Of a DNA stretch of 64,000 bases, positions 19,385-27,543 are shown one piece after another. Both the position numbers and the translations under genes were made by a program. Origin of the DNA: Shewanella woodyi ATCC 51908. GTDB lineage: Bacteria > Pseudomonadota > Gammaproteobacteria > Enterobacterales > Shewanellaceae. Positions within the stretch are counted from its first letter, which is position 1; every line of letters begins with the position of its first letter. The notes beneath the pieces were generated by a model, which ran no database searches, had not been told where the DNA came from, and worked only from the letters and a program-made list of their open reading frames with translations. The stretch is from positions 5,704,001 through 5,768,000 of the forward strand of contig NC_010506.1 in the NCBI RefSeq assembly GCF_000019525.1. The letters run 5' to 3'.

Positions 19385-21301
19385 CTAATTTGTCGGTTGG
19401 TCACAGGGAAGATCAGACATAAGATCACAAGCCTCACCACTAATAACAATAGGAACCTCTAGCTTATCATACTGATTTTCATAAGTTACTTTAATACTTA
19501 AACCCTCTATTGGTAAACCTTCAAGCGCTAATTGAGCATGTTTAGCAAAAGGGTCAATCTCCTCAACAATTAGAGCAGGGCCAGCTTGATCATTTAAAGG
19601 CCAAACTTCAATATGACCAGAATCAGCCCCTTCCACACTCCATCTAACATCCAAGGTTTGGTACTTATCATGAGAGTAACTTCTGATCCCTTTTAATTTG
19701 GGGGCAGCGCCTCTTGGGTTTGGTACCTCAATCACTCGGCTAGCACTCCCAAAAGTATTGCTAGCAAGCAGGTTTAATGAGATAAACTCAGGATCGGCGG
19801 GCAGAGTCTCCCCCTGCGTCACTACATCAAAAGGAGATACCGCGAGATCTATTTGACCAGCCTCATTGCCCAACTCAACATCTTCATACAACCTCGCATC
19901 AGACATCAAATGGATATCTAATTTAGGATCACCATCAGGCATCCTATCTTCACTGCATCCATCTTGTCTCGGATGGCCTGTCTTAGCATCCCAGTAATAA
20001 TGAATAATATTAGCCGTATGCCTATGTGTTTTTGTGATTAAGTCGTATTCAAACTCAGGGGTAGTTTTCGCAAAGATCTTTGCAATATAGGGAGCTGGGT
20101 CTTCAGGGTTAACTCCTCCTTCAGCCACCACCTCTATGGTAAAATCATCATCGGTATTATTGGCGGCCACTTGAAGCTCACCAAGATAAACCTGACCATT
20201 GGCATTGAGTACAGCACTAAAGTTAACCTGTCTCCCACTCGGAATTAACAGCCGCCTGCTTGAATTACTCGGAATTGATACCTGAGTGGAAGCTCTCAAC
20301 CCCGGCCTTGAATTTGAAGCCATATCTGCATTAAGTCCAACTTTACATTCGCCACTCACCTCACCTGTGACAGTAAGATTAATAACTCTGGTCTCCGGAG
20401 CGACATCGACATTCCACCAGCTAAAGTGAGGGACACTCGCCCGTAAAGCGAAACCAGTTGGTGATCTTTTCGAATCCACCACCTCACCATACCCGTAGTT
20501 CTGCCAGAGACCGCTATCTTCCTCTAAATGCCATAACTCGATCCTGTCTCCAGTTACAACTGCGCTGCCATCGACATGCTGAGCGACATAGATGGGCAGC
20601 TCAATAACCGCCTCAACTCCGGGAGCTAGATTCAACTTATCTCCCCCCTGCTCAAAGTGAAACTCAGTCGTCCCATAAGTGGCAATTGGACTCGTTTCAT
20701 CAAGCCCTGGATATAGCCCCTCAAAGTTACCGGGAAACAGCTTTAATCCATCGGGGTTGGCAGTATTCAATGGGGTAATGGTGACATAAACTTCCCCACT
20801 CACTCTATTTCCATCCCCATCAACAAGCCCGTTTGCAGGCAACATAAGATAAGCCCCATCGGTCGTAAAAAGCTCAGCTTCCCCCTCAGCTTCAATTACT
20901 ATAGGTAATTGACGCTGCAAAACTGGTAGCTGAAATTGATTCTCTCCTTTCTCTGCAAGGTCTTGAATCACCTTAACCTGATTGCTATACCCCAGCTTTT
21001 TACTGGATAAGATAAGCGGAAAGTTTAGCTTGCCATAATCGACCTCAAAATGAGCTCTCCCTTCGCTATCAGTCTCCACCTCCAAAACAAAATCTTGGCT
21101 ACTTAAGGTCAACTTCACCGCCTCTAAGGCTCGATAGTTCTGATCTATGATGAGCACAGATAGTGAGGTCACTTCACTAGCTGGGTTTGCAGGAGGCTGC
21201 GTGGGGGTAGATGGTGCTGGTTCAAGCTGCTTTGAATCATGACAGCCCCCTAAAAGGGCCATGAAAATGAGTAAAACAGTTAAAGACAATAATCCTTTCA
21301 T
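19385..21301 (-). CDS. Large secreted lipoprotein, function unknown
   Basis: Exported lipoprotein of 638 residues. The lipobox LLGGC places the lipidated Cys at residue 20, followed by a Pro/Thr-rich linker to about residue 40. A carboxypeptidase-regulatory-like (Ig-type) domain spans about 45-130 (VLIIDQNYRALEAVKLTL). Next comes a segment about 130-310 with IEAEGEAELFTTDGAYLMLP and GEVYVTITPLN, which resembles ZU5/FAM171-like beta domains. The C-terminal half is beta-rich without a motif I recognise. AGGAG precedes the ATG. It is divergent from the ToxR-like regulator at 21465, a likely controller. No enzyme motif seen. Confidence 0.7.
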   Translation of the reverse strand: MKGLLSLTVLLIFMALLGGCHDSKQLEPAPSTPTQPPANPASEVTSLSVLIIDQNYRALEAVKLTLSSQDFVLEVETDSEGRAHFEVDYGKLNFPLILSSKKLGYSNQVKVIQDLAEKGENQFQLPVLQRQLPIVIEAEGEAELFTTDGAYLMLPANGLVDGDGNRVSGEVYVTITPLNTANPDGLKLFPGNFEGLYPGLDETSPIATYGTTEFHFEQGGDKLNLAPGVEAVIELPIYVAQHVDGSAVVTGDRIELWHLEEDSGLWQNYGYGEVVDSKRSPTGFALRASVPHFSWWNVDVAPETRVINLTVTGEVSGECKVGLNADMASNSRPGLRASTQVSIPSNSSRRLLIPSGRQVNFSAVLNANGQVYLGELQVAANNTDDDFTIEVVAEGGVNPEDPAPYIAKIFAKTTPEFEYDLITKTHRHTANIIHYYWDAKTGHPRQDGCSEDRMPDGDPKLDIHLMSDARLYEDVELGNEAGQIDLAVSPFDVVTQGETLPADPEFISLNLLASNTFGSASRVIEVPNPRGAAPKLKGIRSYSHDKYQTLDVRWSVEGADSGHIEVWPLNDQAGPALIVEEIDPFAKHAQLALEGLPIEGLSIKVTYENQYDKLEVPIVISGEACDLMSDLPCDQPTN

Positions 21302-21464
21302 CTTGTACTCCTATCTATTATCCGAGGAGTAACCATGCTGCAGTGAACGTATTAAAGCTTGAAACTAACTTGAAACAAGTTGATTTAAGGTGAATCTGTT
21401 TATTTTTAGAGCGTTATTCTTTATCTTGATCTTTAAGAAGAGTTTTCGGTCATAACCTTTATCT

Positions 21465-22349
21465 ATGATTTACACCTTTGGGCACTGCCATCTAAATACT
21501 AAAACACATCAGTTATATGTAAACGATGGACTCATTTCACTCGAAAACAGACAGTTTTTACTTCTGCAACTTCTAGCTAAATCTGGTAATCAGGTGGTGT
21601 CCCGTGATCACCTGCTTGAAAATTTATGGCCAAAGCAGATAGTCAGTGATACCTCCCTATCTAGGCTTATCTCAGACACCCGAAAATTGATTGGTGATGA
21701 TGGCAAGTCACAACATATCATCAAGACCTGTCGTGGTGGTGGCTTTATGCTAGTCCCTCCCATCACCATGAGCGATACAGAGCAGCCAACTCTAACATCT
21801 AGAAGAGGTATCGCTGTTTCAGTCTCGCTCCTAGGCTTATTGCTGTTAGCACTCACCTACTTAGGCTATAACGCGATTCCTCAAAAGTCAGACAACTACC
21901 AGCTTATTATCACCATACAACAGCAGTTAGATATCACTAAAACCGCTTTTATCGCCCAAACAAAAAGGCGTAATGAGCTCGGAAAAACGCTAGGAATTGA
22001 AGCTGGAGGAGATATTTTATGGGAGCAAGTGTTTAGCGCCGCATATCCAGATCTGACCAAACGACAAAAGTTTATCTTCGATCAGATCCGCGGGATCACC
22101 CAAGGAGCCATGTACAACGGCAATCAAGCTATCGCAGATATTTTACAGCAAAACCCAGATCTGAAAAATCAGATTGCGAGCCTTGGTCCACTACTAAGTC
22201 ACCTAAACTACTGGCTAGCAAAATACCAACAAGTATTTCTGCAAAGGGAGGATATGTGCCTCCTCTATGTTGGTAGAGAAGATGGCGTTCCCTTCCCCAG
22301 TAGAGTCGATAAAGATGTCGCCGATTGGTTAGCGGCAAATAAATCTTAG
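21465..22349 (+). CDS. ToxR/CadC-like membrane-anchored transcriptional regulator
   Basis: N-terminal OmpR/PhoB-type winged helix (about residues 1-100: SRDHLLENLWPKQIVSDTSL, SRLISDTRKLIGDD, IKTCRGGGFML), then one membrane helix (about 112-134) and a periplasmic C-terminal domain of about 155 residues. This is the one-component membrane regulator layout of CadC and ToxR. The periplasmic part resembles no domain I know. The 163-base gap to the divergent lipoprotein gene is the obvious operator region. Confidence 0.85.
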   Translation: MIYTFGHCHLNTKTHQLYVNDGLISLENRQFLLLQLLAKSGNQVVSRDHLLENLWPKQIVSDTSLSRLISDTRKLIGDDGKSQHIIKTCRGGGFMLVPPITMSDTEQPTLTSRRGIAVSVSLLGLLLLALTYLGYNAIPQKSDNYQLIITIQQQLDITKTAFIAQTKRRNELGKTLGIEAGGDILWEQVFSAAYPDLTKRQKFIFDQIRGITQGAMYNGNQAIADILQQNPDLKNQIASLGPLLSHLNYWLAKYQQVFLQREDMCLLYVGREDGVPFPSRVDKDVADWLAANKS

Positions 22350-22512
22350 CCCCTAGGTTTCCCATCTCTAAAAAGTTAAACAAGCCTATCATAAGGTAAA
22401 GCAGACTTGACTTTATGTTTTGGTTAAATTATCTTCACAGGTAAAGGGTGCTTTACATCATATGTATCCACCTAATTTGAAGAACATCGCTAGAGACTTA
22501 TGGAGAGAGACA

Positions 22513-22935
22513 ATGAAAACGATTTTAAATGCGATCTGCTCTAAGGGCCTACCTTCACGGGATATTAGAAATGCCAATAAGGTAAACATACTCGCGCTAC
22601 TATGGGCGTTCAGCCTAATGCTCACCTCGTACCTGTCCACACAAGCATGGTTTACTGAAATCCCGATCGCTATCGCCTTCCTGCTCCACACAGGGATAGG
22701 CATAACCATGGTATTTTCCTACCGACACTTTCTTATCGAACTCGATGAGATGGAGCGCAAGATCCAGCTAGATGCTTTAGCACTTTCTGTCGGCGTGACC
22801 ATTATCAGCTTCTCAAGCTATTCAATCTTAGATAAAAATGGCATCCTTCCGGAGTTAGATTCGGCCTACCTTATTGCACTTATGGCATTAACCTATATGG
22901 TCGGCATTATCAGTGGCAGACTTAGATACCGCTAG
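22513..22935 (+). CDS. Four-helix membrane protein paired with XRE regulator
   Basis: Small integral membrane protein (140 residues) with four predicted helices (about 29-47, 51-71, 89-108 and 117-135) and a conserved-looking acidic loop ELDEMERKIQLDALALS between helices 2 and 3. I chose ATG at 22513, which has GGAGAGAGA upstream; the open frame extends 31 codons further 5' without a ribosome site. The next gene, 18 bases on, is a small XRE regulator, and this membrane protein/HTH pairing is common in bacteria. Function unknown. Confidence 0.75.
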   Translation: MKTILNAICSKGLPSRDIRNANKVNILALLWAFSLMLTSYLSTQAWFTEIPIAIAFLLHTGIGITMVFSYRHFLIELDEMERKIQLDALALSVGVTIISFSSYSILDKNGILPELDSAYLIALMALTYMVGIISGRLRYR

Positions 22936-22953
22936 CCTTAGGATTTTAGAAAG

Positions 22954-23187
22954 ATGAAAAACCGCTTAAAAGTGCTCCGCGCTGAACAAGACTGGACCCA
23001 AGCTGATTTAGCCGAGAAACTCGATGTTTCCCGACAAACCGTCAACGCTATTGAGAAGGGAAAGTATGATCCCAGTTTGCCGTTGGCGTTTAAATTAGCC
23101 AGGCTTTTTGATACTCCGATTGAGGCCATTTTCGATGATGAAGTTAGGATAGATTCAGATAAATCTATGCTATCTCTCACAAGTTAG
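22954..23187 (+). CDS. Small XRE-family (YgzD/Cro-like) regulator
   Basis: 77-residue helix-turn-helix protein. The HTH_3 motif covers about residues 4-58 (TQADLAEKLDVSRQTVNAIE, PSLPLAFKLARLF, followed by IEAIF). This is the short form typical of regulators co-transcribed with a membrane partner, here the gene at 22513. AGAAAG ribosome site. Target unknown, probably its own operon. Confidence 0.9.
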   Translation: MKNRLKVLRAEQDWTQADLAEKLDVSRQTVNAIEKGKYDPSLPLAFKLARLFDTPIEAIFDDEVRIDSDKSMLSLTS

Positions 23188-23275
23188 GGCTCTTGTCAGA
23201 TAACAAGTTTCAAATATCTTTTTGGTTGAGTTAGTTTTGTATTTAATTACTTTTAGGTAAGCATGGCTTCATTGA

Positions 23276-23594
<319 letters not shown>

Positions 23595-23597
<3 letters not shown>

Positions 23598-23625
23598 CTA
23601 TTGACGCCATAGTCTCTTGTTAAAT
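23595..23625 (-). other. Possible truncated attC site behind the GIY-YIG cassette gene
   Basis: On the minus strand the stop codon of the GIY-YIG gene lies inside ATTTAAC (23625-23619), a match to the attC R'' core RYYYAAC, followed by AAGAG. The rest of an attC stem is absent; transposase remnant sequence follows instead. Suggestive only. Confidence 0.35.
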
Positions 23626-24525
23626 GCTGGTAGCCTCTGACTCTTCAACTGCTTTTAGTGTTTTTCCACTCTCAGTCTGCCAATGATGACGCCCATTAAT
23701 CGCATAGCCAGCTATTATTGCAGCAGCCTGTGATGGGCTAGTGAAAAGACGATCTCTGGTAAACCGAAGAATACCGTCACTACCTTTTACCACTGCACCT
23801 GAATCAATTAATTCTGCACGAAGTTTTTGATAGCCTGTTGAAAGACTATCCCTAATTTTATCAGCTACCATTGAACCGGATAACACTACGATACCCTCAT
23901 CAGTTAACACTGCCTTTGCGGATATTCCCTTAACCTTTAAGCTAAAATTGCTGTTATTTGAAGCAAGAGCACTTTCTTCATGCGCTTGATTTTCAAGCGA
24001 CTTAGGTACCTCATGTTGAGCTAATGACTCTAGTGCTTTGTGACCAATAACACCTAAAAGTACCCTGATATTTGATAGGAACTCTTCCATGGCATCACGA
24101 TCACCTCGTGGTAATACAGGCTGTTGAGGTTCATTACCATTTAGAACAACGTATCTCTCTGCTGATTTAGCAAATTGCACTAGTCTAGATTCAAGGTATT
24201 TGACATGAGATTTAGTTAGATTTTCATCTTTATTTGTGAACAAAACTACTTCATTCCAGAAGTCTTTGGTAGCAACATGGCTTTGTAAACGATCCAGAAC
24301 ATTCTCTGCTTCCCCAATATAAACAGCTGAGTTTCCAGAAGTTTCATCCACTCCAAAAAGAAAATATACACCCGGCTTTTTTGACTCTTCCCAGTCAGAC
24401 AAAGACTTCACCTGAGTTCGAGGTGCAGATATTGCTTGTCCAGTCCAGTTAACAATTTCAGCATGCCTGATCCCGGAAATCGAACCATCATCTAGATATA
24501 TTCTAATTGTTCTACCAATACTCAT
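23620..24525 (-). CDS. GIY-YIG nuclease-domain protein with C-terminal DUF4357
   Basis: 301-residue protein. A GIY-YIG catalytic domain spans about residues 50-140 (KPGVYFLFGV, then AVYIGEAENVLDRLQSH, with the Glu of LESRLVQFA as the candidate metal ligand). The C-terminal DUF4357 domain covers about 225-295 (STGYQKLRAELIDSG … SPSQAAAIIAGYAINGRHHW). This pairing is a known one in phage and mobile-element neighbourhoods, where it is thought to act on DNA. It starts 26 bases after a well-formed attC site and its stop touches a truncated attC core, so I read it as an integron-type gene cassette. Confidence 0.85.
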   Translation of the reverse strand: MSIGRTIRIYLDDGSISGIRHAEIVNWTGQAISAPRTQVKSLSDWEESKKPGVYFLFGVDETSGNSAVYIGEAENVLDRLQSHVATKDFWNEVVLFTNKDENLTKSHVKYLESRLVQFAKSAERYVVLNGNEPQQPVLPRGDRDAMEEFLSNIRVLLGVIGHKALESLAQHEVPKSLENQAHEESALASNNSNFSLKVKGISAKAVLTDEGIVVLSGSMVADKIRDSLSTGYQKLRAELIDSGAVVKGSDGILRFTRDRLFTSPSQAAAIIAGYAINGRHHWQTESGKTLKAVEESEATSI

Positions 24526-24550
24526 ATAGTTCTCAATTTTTCAATAAGGC

Positions 24551-24607
24551 ATTTAACGCCCACAGCAGCGGCGCGTTCACGCGTCCGACTGGCTGTGCTT
24601 GTTAGCT
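24551..24607 (-). other. Integron attC recombination site
   Basis: Read on the minus strand the site runs R'' AGCTAAC (24607-24601) to R' GTTAAAT (24557-24551), 57 bases. The arms TAACAAGCACAGC-C-AG and CTGCTGTGGGCGTTA pair with one extra unpaired C, the extrahelical base expected of attC, and the centre folds as CGGaCGCG-TGAA-CGCGCCG. It lies 5 bases after the stop of the 173-residue gene and 26 before the next start, exactly where a cassette attC should be. No integrase gene is in the window. Confidence 0.8.
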
Positions 24608-24612
24608 GCTGT

Positions 24613-25134
24613 TTACTGAATTGGTATTATATTAAATAGCTCATTTAACCTGGACTCTACCCTAGCTCTAAGCTCTTTATCTTTTTCACACTCTGCCATA
24701 AAGCTTTCCATCGCGCATATAACATCATTTGTGAAAGATCGCACACCAATAACAACGAGGGCTGAGTTAATCTCAGGTTTGTAAGCATGCCGACCGCCAT
24801 CGTGATATACAAATTTTATTGTAGTCGTATCTTTTTCATGCAGTTCTGAGGTGGCGCCATATGTATGTAGGAACGAACACCTAGCCGCATAAACATCTTT
24901 GCCATTATATTTGTACGTTTGTTCTGGATGGCAACGTAGGTAACGATCAACCCAAGTAATAAAATCAATTCTCGTAACTCTAGCTTTATCGATTGGGCGA
25001 GAAAGGCTAGCTAATGAGTCTATTGATATAAAACACATAGCGAGACTTGGTGTAATTAGCCCTGATTCATCGCAAACTCTAATCTGGGAAGCAAGATTAG
25101 GAATTGCACTCCAATTTAGATCGTCCTTATTCAA
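24613..25134 (-). CDS. Cassette-borne protein with HEPN-like Rx4H motif
   Basis: 173-residue protein of unknown function. It carries YAARCSFLHTYG near residues 83-94, an Rx4H arrangement like the catalytic motif of HEPN ribonucleases, and its predicted content is mainly helical at both ends. I infer a possible HEPN relationship; the match is short. The start is TTG at 25134 with GGAG seven bases upstream, overlapping the stop of a 61-codon frame (TTGA). The gene is followed at once by the attC site, marking it as an integron cassette gene. Possible role in defence or toxin-antitoxin function, unproven. Confidence 0.6.
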   Translation of the reverse strand: MNKDDLNWSAIPNLASQIRVCDESGLITPSLAMCFISIDSLASLSRPIDKARVTRIDFITWVDRYLRCHPEQTYKYNGKDVYAARCSFLHTYGATSELHEKDTTTIKFVYHDGGRHAYKPEINSALVVIGVRSFTNDVICAMESFMAECEKDKELRARVESRLNELFNIIPIQ

Positions 25135-25316
25135 TAATTTCTCCGATACTCTTCTACTGGGAAGCTAACATTTGTATACACGACTTGCGCGTTTTGCCAA
25201 GTTCTCTCGGGAAAGCGTGCACGGGCATCAACACTATATACCTCATTAATACAACGTATTGAGACATGCATAGCTAAATTGTATCCCATACACTCTCGGA
25301 CAAAACTTAGTCGCAC
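25131..25316 (-). CDS. Short possible ORF upstream of the cassette gene
   Basis: 61 codons from a GTG at 25316 (an internal ATG at codon 10 has GAGAG upstream), ending in TGA that overlaps the TTG start of the 173-residue gene. The overlap suggests translational coupling, which favours a real peptide or a broken 5' part of a longer cassette gene. No homology recognised. It begins about 25 bases inside a 16-base inverted repeat that marks the edge of the neighbouring RAYT region, so it may be a truncated gene. Confidence 0.3.
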   Translation of the reverse strand: MRLSFVRECMGYNLAMHVSIRCINEVYSVDARARFPERTWQNAQVVYTNVSFPVEEYRRNY

Positions 25317-25578
25317 ACTTTCATCTTACGAGAATTCGAAAGCCACCCACAACAAATCAATAACATAGCGCTAACTAAACAAGCTTTCAACTTAGCCTGC
25401 CATTAAAGTTGTCAACTCGTCGATCTCACTGCCACTTAATCTGCTTTCGGCCAGTTAATGTGGTTATTTATCGACAAAATAATGGATTTCAGGCAGGGCT
25501 AGTAAGCTCAACCTATTGAAGAAAATTGAATTAAATGAAGAGTGATGTATGTGGGGGAAGTTAAGTTACACCTGACGA
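25317..25578. other. Non-coding stretch with left inverted repeat of the RAYT region
   Basis: GCCACCCACAACAAAT at 25342-25357 is repeated in inverted form at 26614-26629 (15 of 16 matching), so the two copies bracket the transposase gene. A bottom-strand GTTAGCGC near 25372 could be the remains of an attC R' core. No gene otherwise seen. Confidence 0.35.
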
Positions 25579-26556
25579 TTAACCATCTTCAAGATACTTG
25601 CAACACTGGGCAAAGTGTCGTCGACGCTTTTGAAGGTGCTCACAAAAAGATGTTAATTCTTGCGTGTTGCCAACAGGGCCGTGAAACAGTTCGCCAAACT
25701 CTGAGGTGAGCTTTATCCAGTTGTCCGATGAAATATGTAACCTCGTCAGTATCTTTGTGCTGTTAGCAGAGATAGAACCTCGCTTATCATTACGGATAAT
25801 TCTACCTGTTTCATCAACCAATTCTAAGTAATCTTTTAGGGCAAAATTGATGCCTTTAGGTTGATTAAGCCGCTCATCTCCAATAAAGGGCAGTAATTGA
25901 GTAGGTTGCTCACCTTTCAACGCAGCATTTACTCTAAGTTGTATACTCGTGTGGTCTGAACTCTCAAGCGTATCAGCCATTTGGGCTCGAATAGGGTTGA
26001 GCTCAACATAAGCCATACAGGCCAGCACCGCAGCTTCATCAAGCAGAGCCTGACTCTTAAACCTTCCCTCCCAGAAACGGCCTGTACACTTGTCCTCCTT
26101 ATTAGCCATACGAGCAATTGGCTCATTAAGACACCTCATAAACCAAGATATATCACATAAGCGTGAGCGGTAAATGCCAACAAGGTGTTTTAACTTAGCA
26201 ACTTGATACTCTTCTATCACTTCACCCTTAGCAAACCTTTGAGTCAACTCGGTACCGTTAAACAGTTGATGCCACTGCTCTACTACCGTTCTATCTGACC
26301 ATCTATTCACTGTTTCAATGTCAATATACAGCACGACATGTAGATGATTCGACATCACCGCATAAGCCGCTACATCAATAGCAAAAATATCACCTAACTT
26401 GAGTAGCAGAGACTCAACCCAATCACGCCTATAATCATAATTCTTTCCCGTAAGCTCATCATTTCCAAATAGACAGGCACGGCGTGTCACTCTTGAGCAA
26501 CAATGGTACCAAGACGTGTCTTCAATGCTCATTTGTGTTCTTCTGGGGCGGGGCAT
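25579..26556 (-). CDS. HUH single-strand transposase of the RAYT/IS200-like class
   Basis: 325-residue Y1-transposase-family protein. The HUH motif is HLH in YAVMSNHLHVVLY near residue 73. The N-terminal YHCCSRVTRRACLF and the later GRFWEGRFKSQALLD and AYVELNPIRAQ are signatures of the REP-associated tyrosine transposases; the catalytic Tyr is probably in the GIYRSRL helix, but I cannot fix it without alignment. It is longer than E. coli RayT, belonging to the larger class with a C-terminal extension. AGGAA ribosome site. Two REP-like repeats lie just upstream (26643 and 27345), as expected for a RAYT. Confidence 0.85.
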   Translation of the reverse strand: MPRPRRTQMSIEDTSWYHCCSRVTRRACLFGNDELTGKNYDYRRDWVESLLLKLGDIFAIDVAAYAVMSNHLHVVLYIDIETVNRWSDRTVVEQWHQLFNGTELTQRFAKGEVIEEYQVAKLKHLVGIYRSRLCDISWFMRCLNEPIARMANKEDKCTGRFWEGRFKSQALLDEAAVLACMAYVELNPIRAQMADTLESSDHTSIQLRVNAALKGEQPTQLLPFIGDERLNQPKGINFALKDYLELVDETGRIIRNDKRGSISANSTKILTRLHISSDNWIKLTSEFGELFHGPVGNTQELTSFCEHLQKRRRHFAQCCKYLEDG

Positions 26557-26642
26557 ATTAACTTCCTACTTCTACCAATAACCAAAGTTTAGTAGGCGGA
26601 TGAAAAACGCACAATTTATTGTGGGTGGCCCTATTTATTCTC

Positions 26643-26724
26643 GCAGCAAAGCGCCCTAGTAGTGAGCTTGTGAACGACCTCGTAGGCACGCAGGCCGCCC
26701 TAGCTGGGCGAAGCCCGCCCTGCT
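26643..26724 (+). repeat. REP-like repeat, copy 1
   Basis: About 80 bases matching the copy at 27345-27424 at roughly nine in ten positions. It contains GTAG followed by GGCACGCAGGCC and a second hairpin GGGCGAAGCCC. GTAG next to an imperfect palindrome is the signature of REP sequences moved by RAYT proteins. Confidence 0.65.
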
Positions 26725-26730
26725 ACGTAA

Positions 26731-27171
26731 TCACTCTGACCAAACTGCAAATTCATTTCCACTTGGATCGCTAAAGTGGAATCTTCTTCCACCTGGAAAT
26801 GAAAAAATAGGCTTAATTGTTTTACCACCTGATTTTTCAATCTTTGCTTGAGTTTCCTCTAGCGAATTACTATAAAGCACAATTAGCGGGCTTCCATTCT
26901 GAGTAGAAACAACTAATTCTGATTTAAAAAAGCCTCCATCAACGCCCTGCCCCCCAAAGCTACAATAATCTGGGCCATAATCCACAAATGACCAATCAAA
27001 CACCTCACTAAAGAAGGCTTTTGTTGCTTCAATATTTTTTGCGGGGATTTCAATATAGTTAATTTTATTGTGTTGAGTCATTTCGGTAGTTTCATCCTTT
27101 ATCTCACCTAAATTATTTGCGCTTGTGCTAGCAATAAATAAAGACAGCACCAATGCTAGAATATGTTTCAT
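26731..27171 (-). CDS. Exported VOC (glyoxalase-fold) family protein
   Basis: The core (about residues 37-146: INYIEIPAKNIEATKAFFSE … FHFSDPSGNEFAVWSE) is a typical single-domain VOC protein. It is preceded by an N-terminal signal peptide (MKHILALVLSLFIASTSAN), which is unusual because these proteins are normally cytoplasmic. The long start has an AGGAT ribosome site; the internal Met at codon 32 (MTQHNKIN), where related proteins start, has only a distant one. So export looks real. Metal-binding His and Glu positions are partly kept. Substrate unknown. It lies between two REP-like repeats. Confidence 0.8.
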   Translation of the reverse strand: MKHILALVLSLFIASTSANNLGEIKDETTEMTQHNKINYIEIPAKNIEATKAFFSEVFDWSFVDYGPDYCSFGGQGVDGGFFKSELVVSTQNGSPLIVLYSNSLEETQAKIEKSGGKTIKPIFSFPGGRRFHFSDPSGNEFAVWSE

Positions 27172-27344
27172 AAACCATCCTGATCACATGAAAAATATGA
27201 GGCTGAATTCCAAATAGAACTCTCAATAAGCGCTATCAGAACATCCATAGAAAACATTACAAAGTAAGTCATTACTAATTAATAAACTAACGACTCAGCA
27301 GTAGATAATCAACACTCTCCAAAACCGTTTTTTGCTTTTCACTG

Positions 27345-27424
27345 GCAGCGAAGCGCCCTAGCAGTGAGCTTGCGAACGATCTCGTAGGCACGCTGTGCCG
27401 TCCTAGCAGGGCGAAGCCCGCTCT
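27345..27424 (+). repeat. REP-like repeat, copy 2
   Basis: Contains GTAG followed by the perfect hairpin GGCAC-GCT-GTGCC and then GGGC-GAA-GCCC. It matches copy 1 at 26643-26724 in the same orientation. Confidence 0.65.
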
Positions 27425-27509
27425 TCTTCCAAGATAAAAGCATATTTATGTGAACAACAGCTCAAAAAAACAGGTTGAAGCTAGCTCAAGTCGTTATTAC
27501 ACATCAATA

Positions 27510-27527
27510 TAAGTGAATAATCACTTA
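27510..27527. promoter_or_regulatory. Palindrome upstream of the Tat aminotransferase gene
   Basis: TAAGTGA-ATAA-TCACTTA is a perfect 7+7 inverted repeat ending 16 bases before the start codon. This looks like an operator for an unidentified dimeric regulator, or a 5' hairpin. Confidence 0.35.
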
Positions 27528-27543
27528 AAAATAATAACTAAAA

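Noticed and set aside
26643-27424. REP-like repeats as attC sites
   Set aside because: They lack paired RYYYAAC/GTTRRRY cores and an extrahelical-base stem; GTAG plus a palindrome fits REP better.
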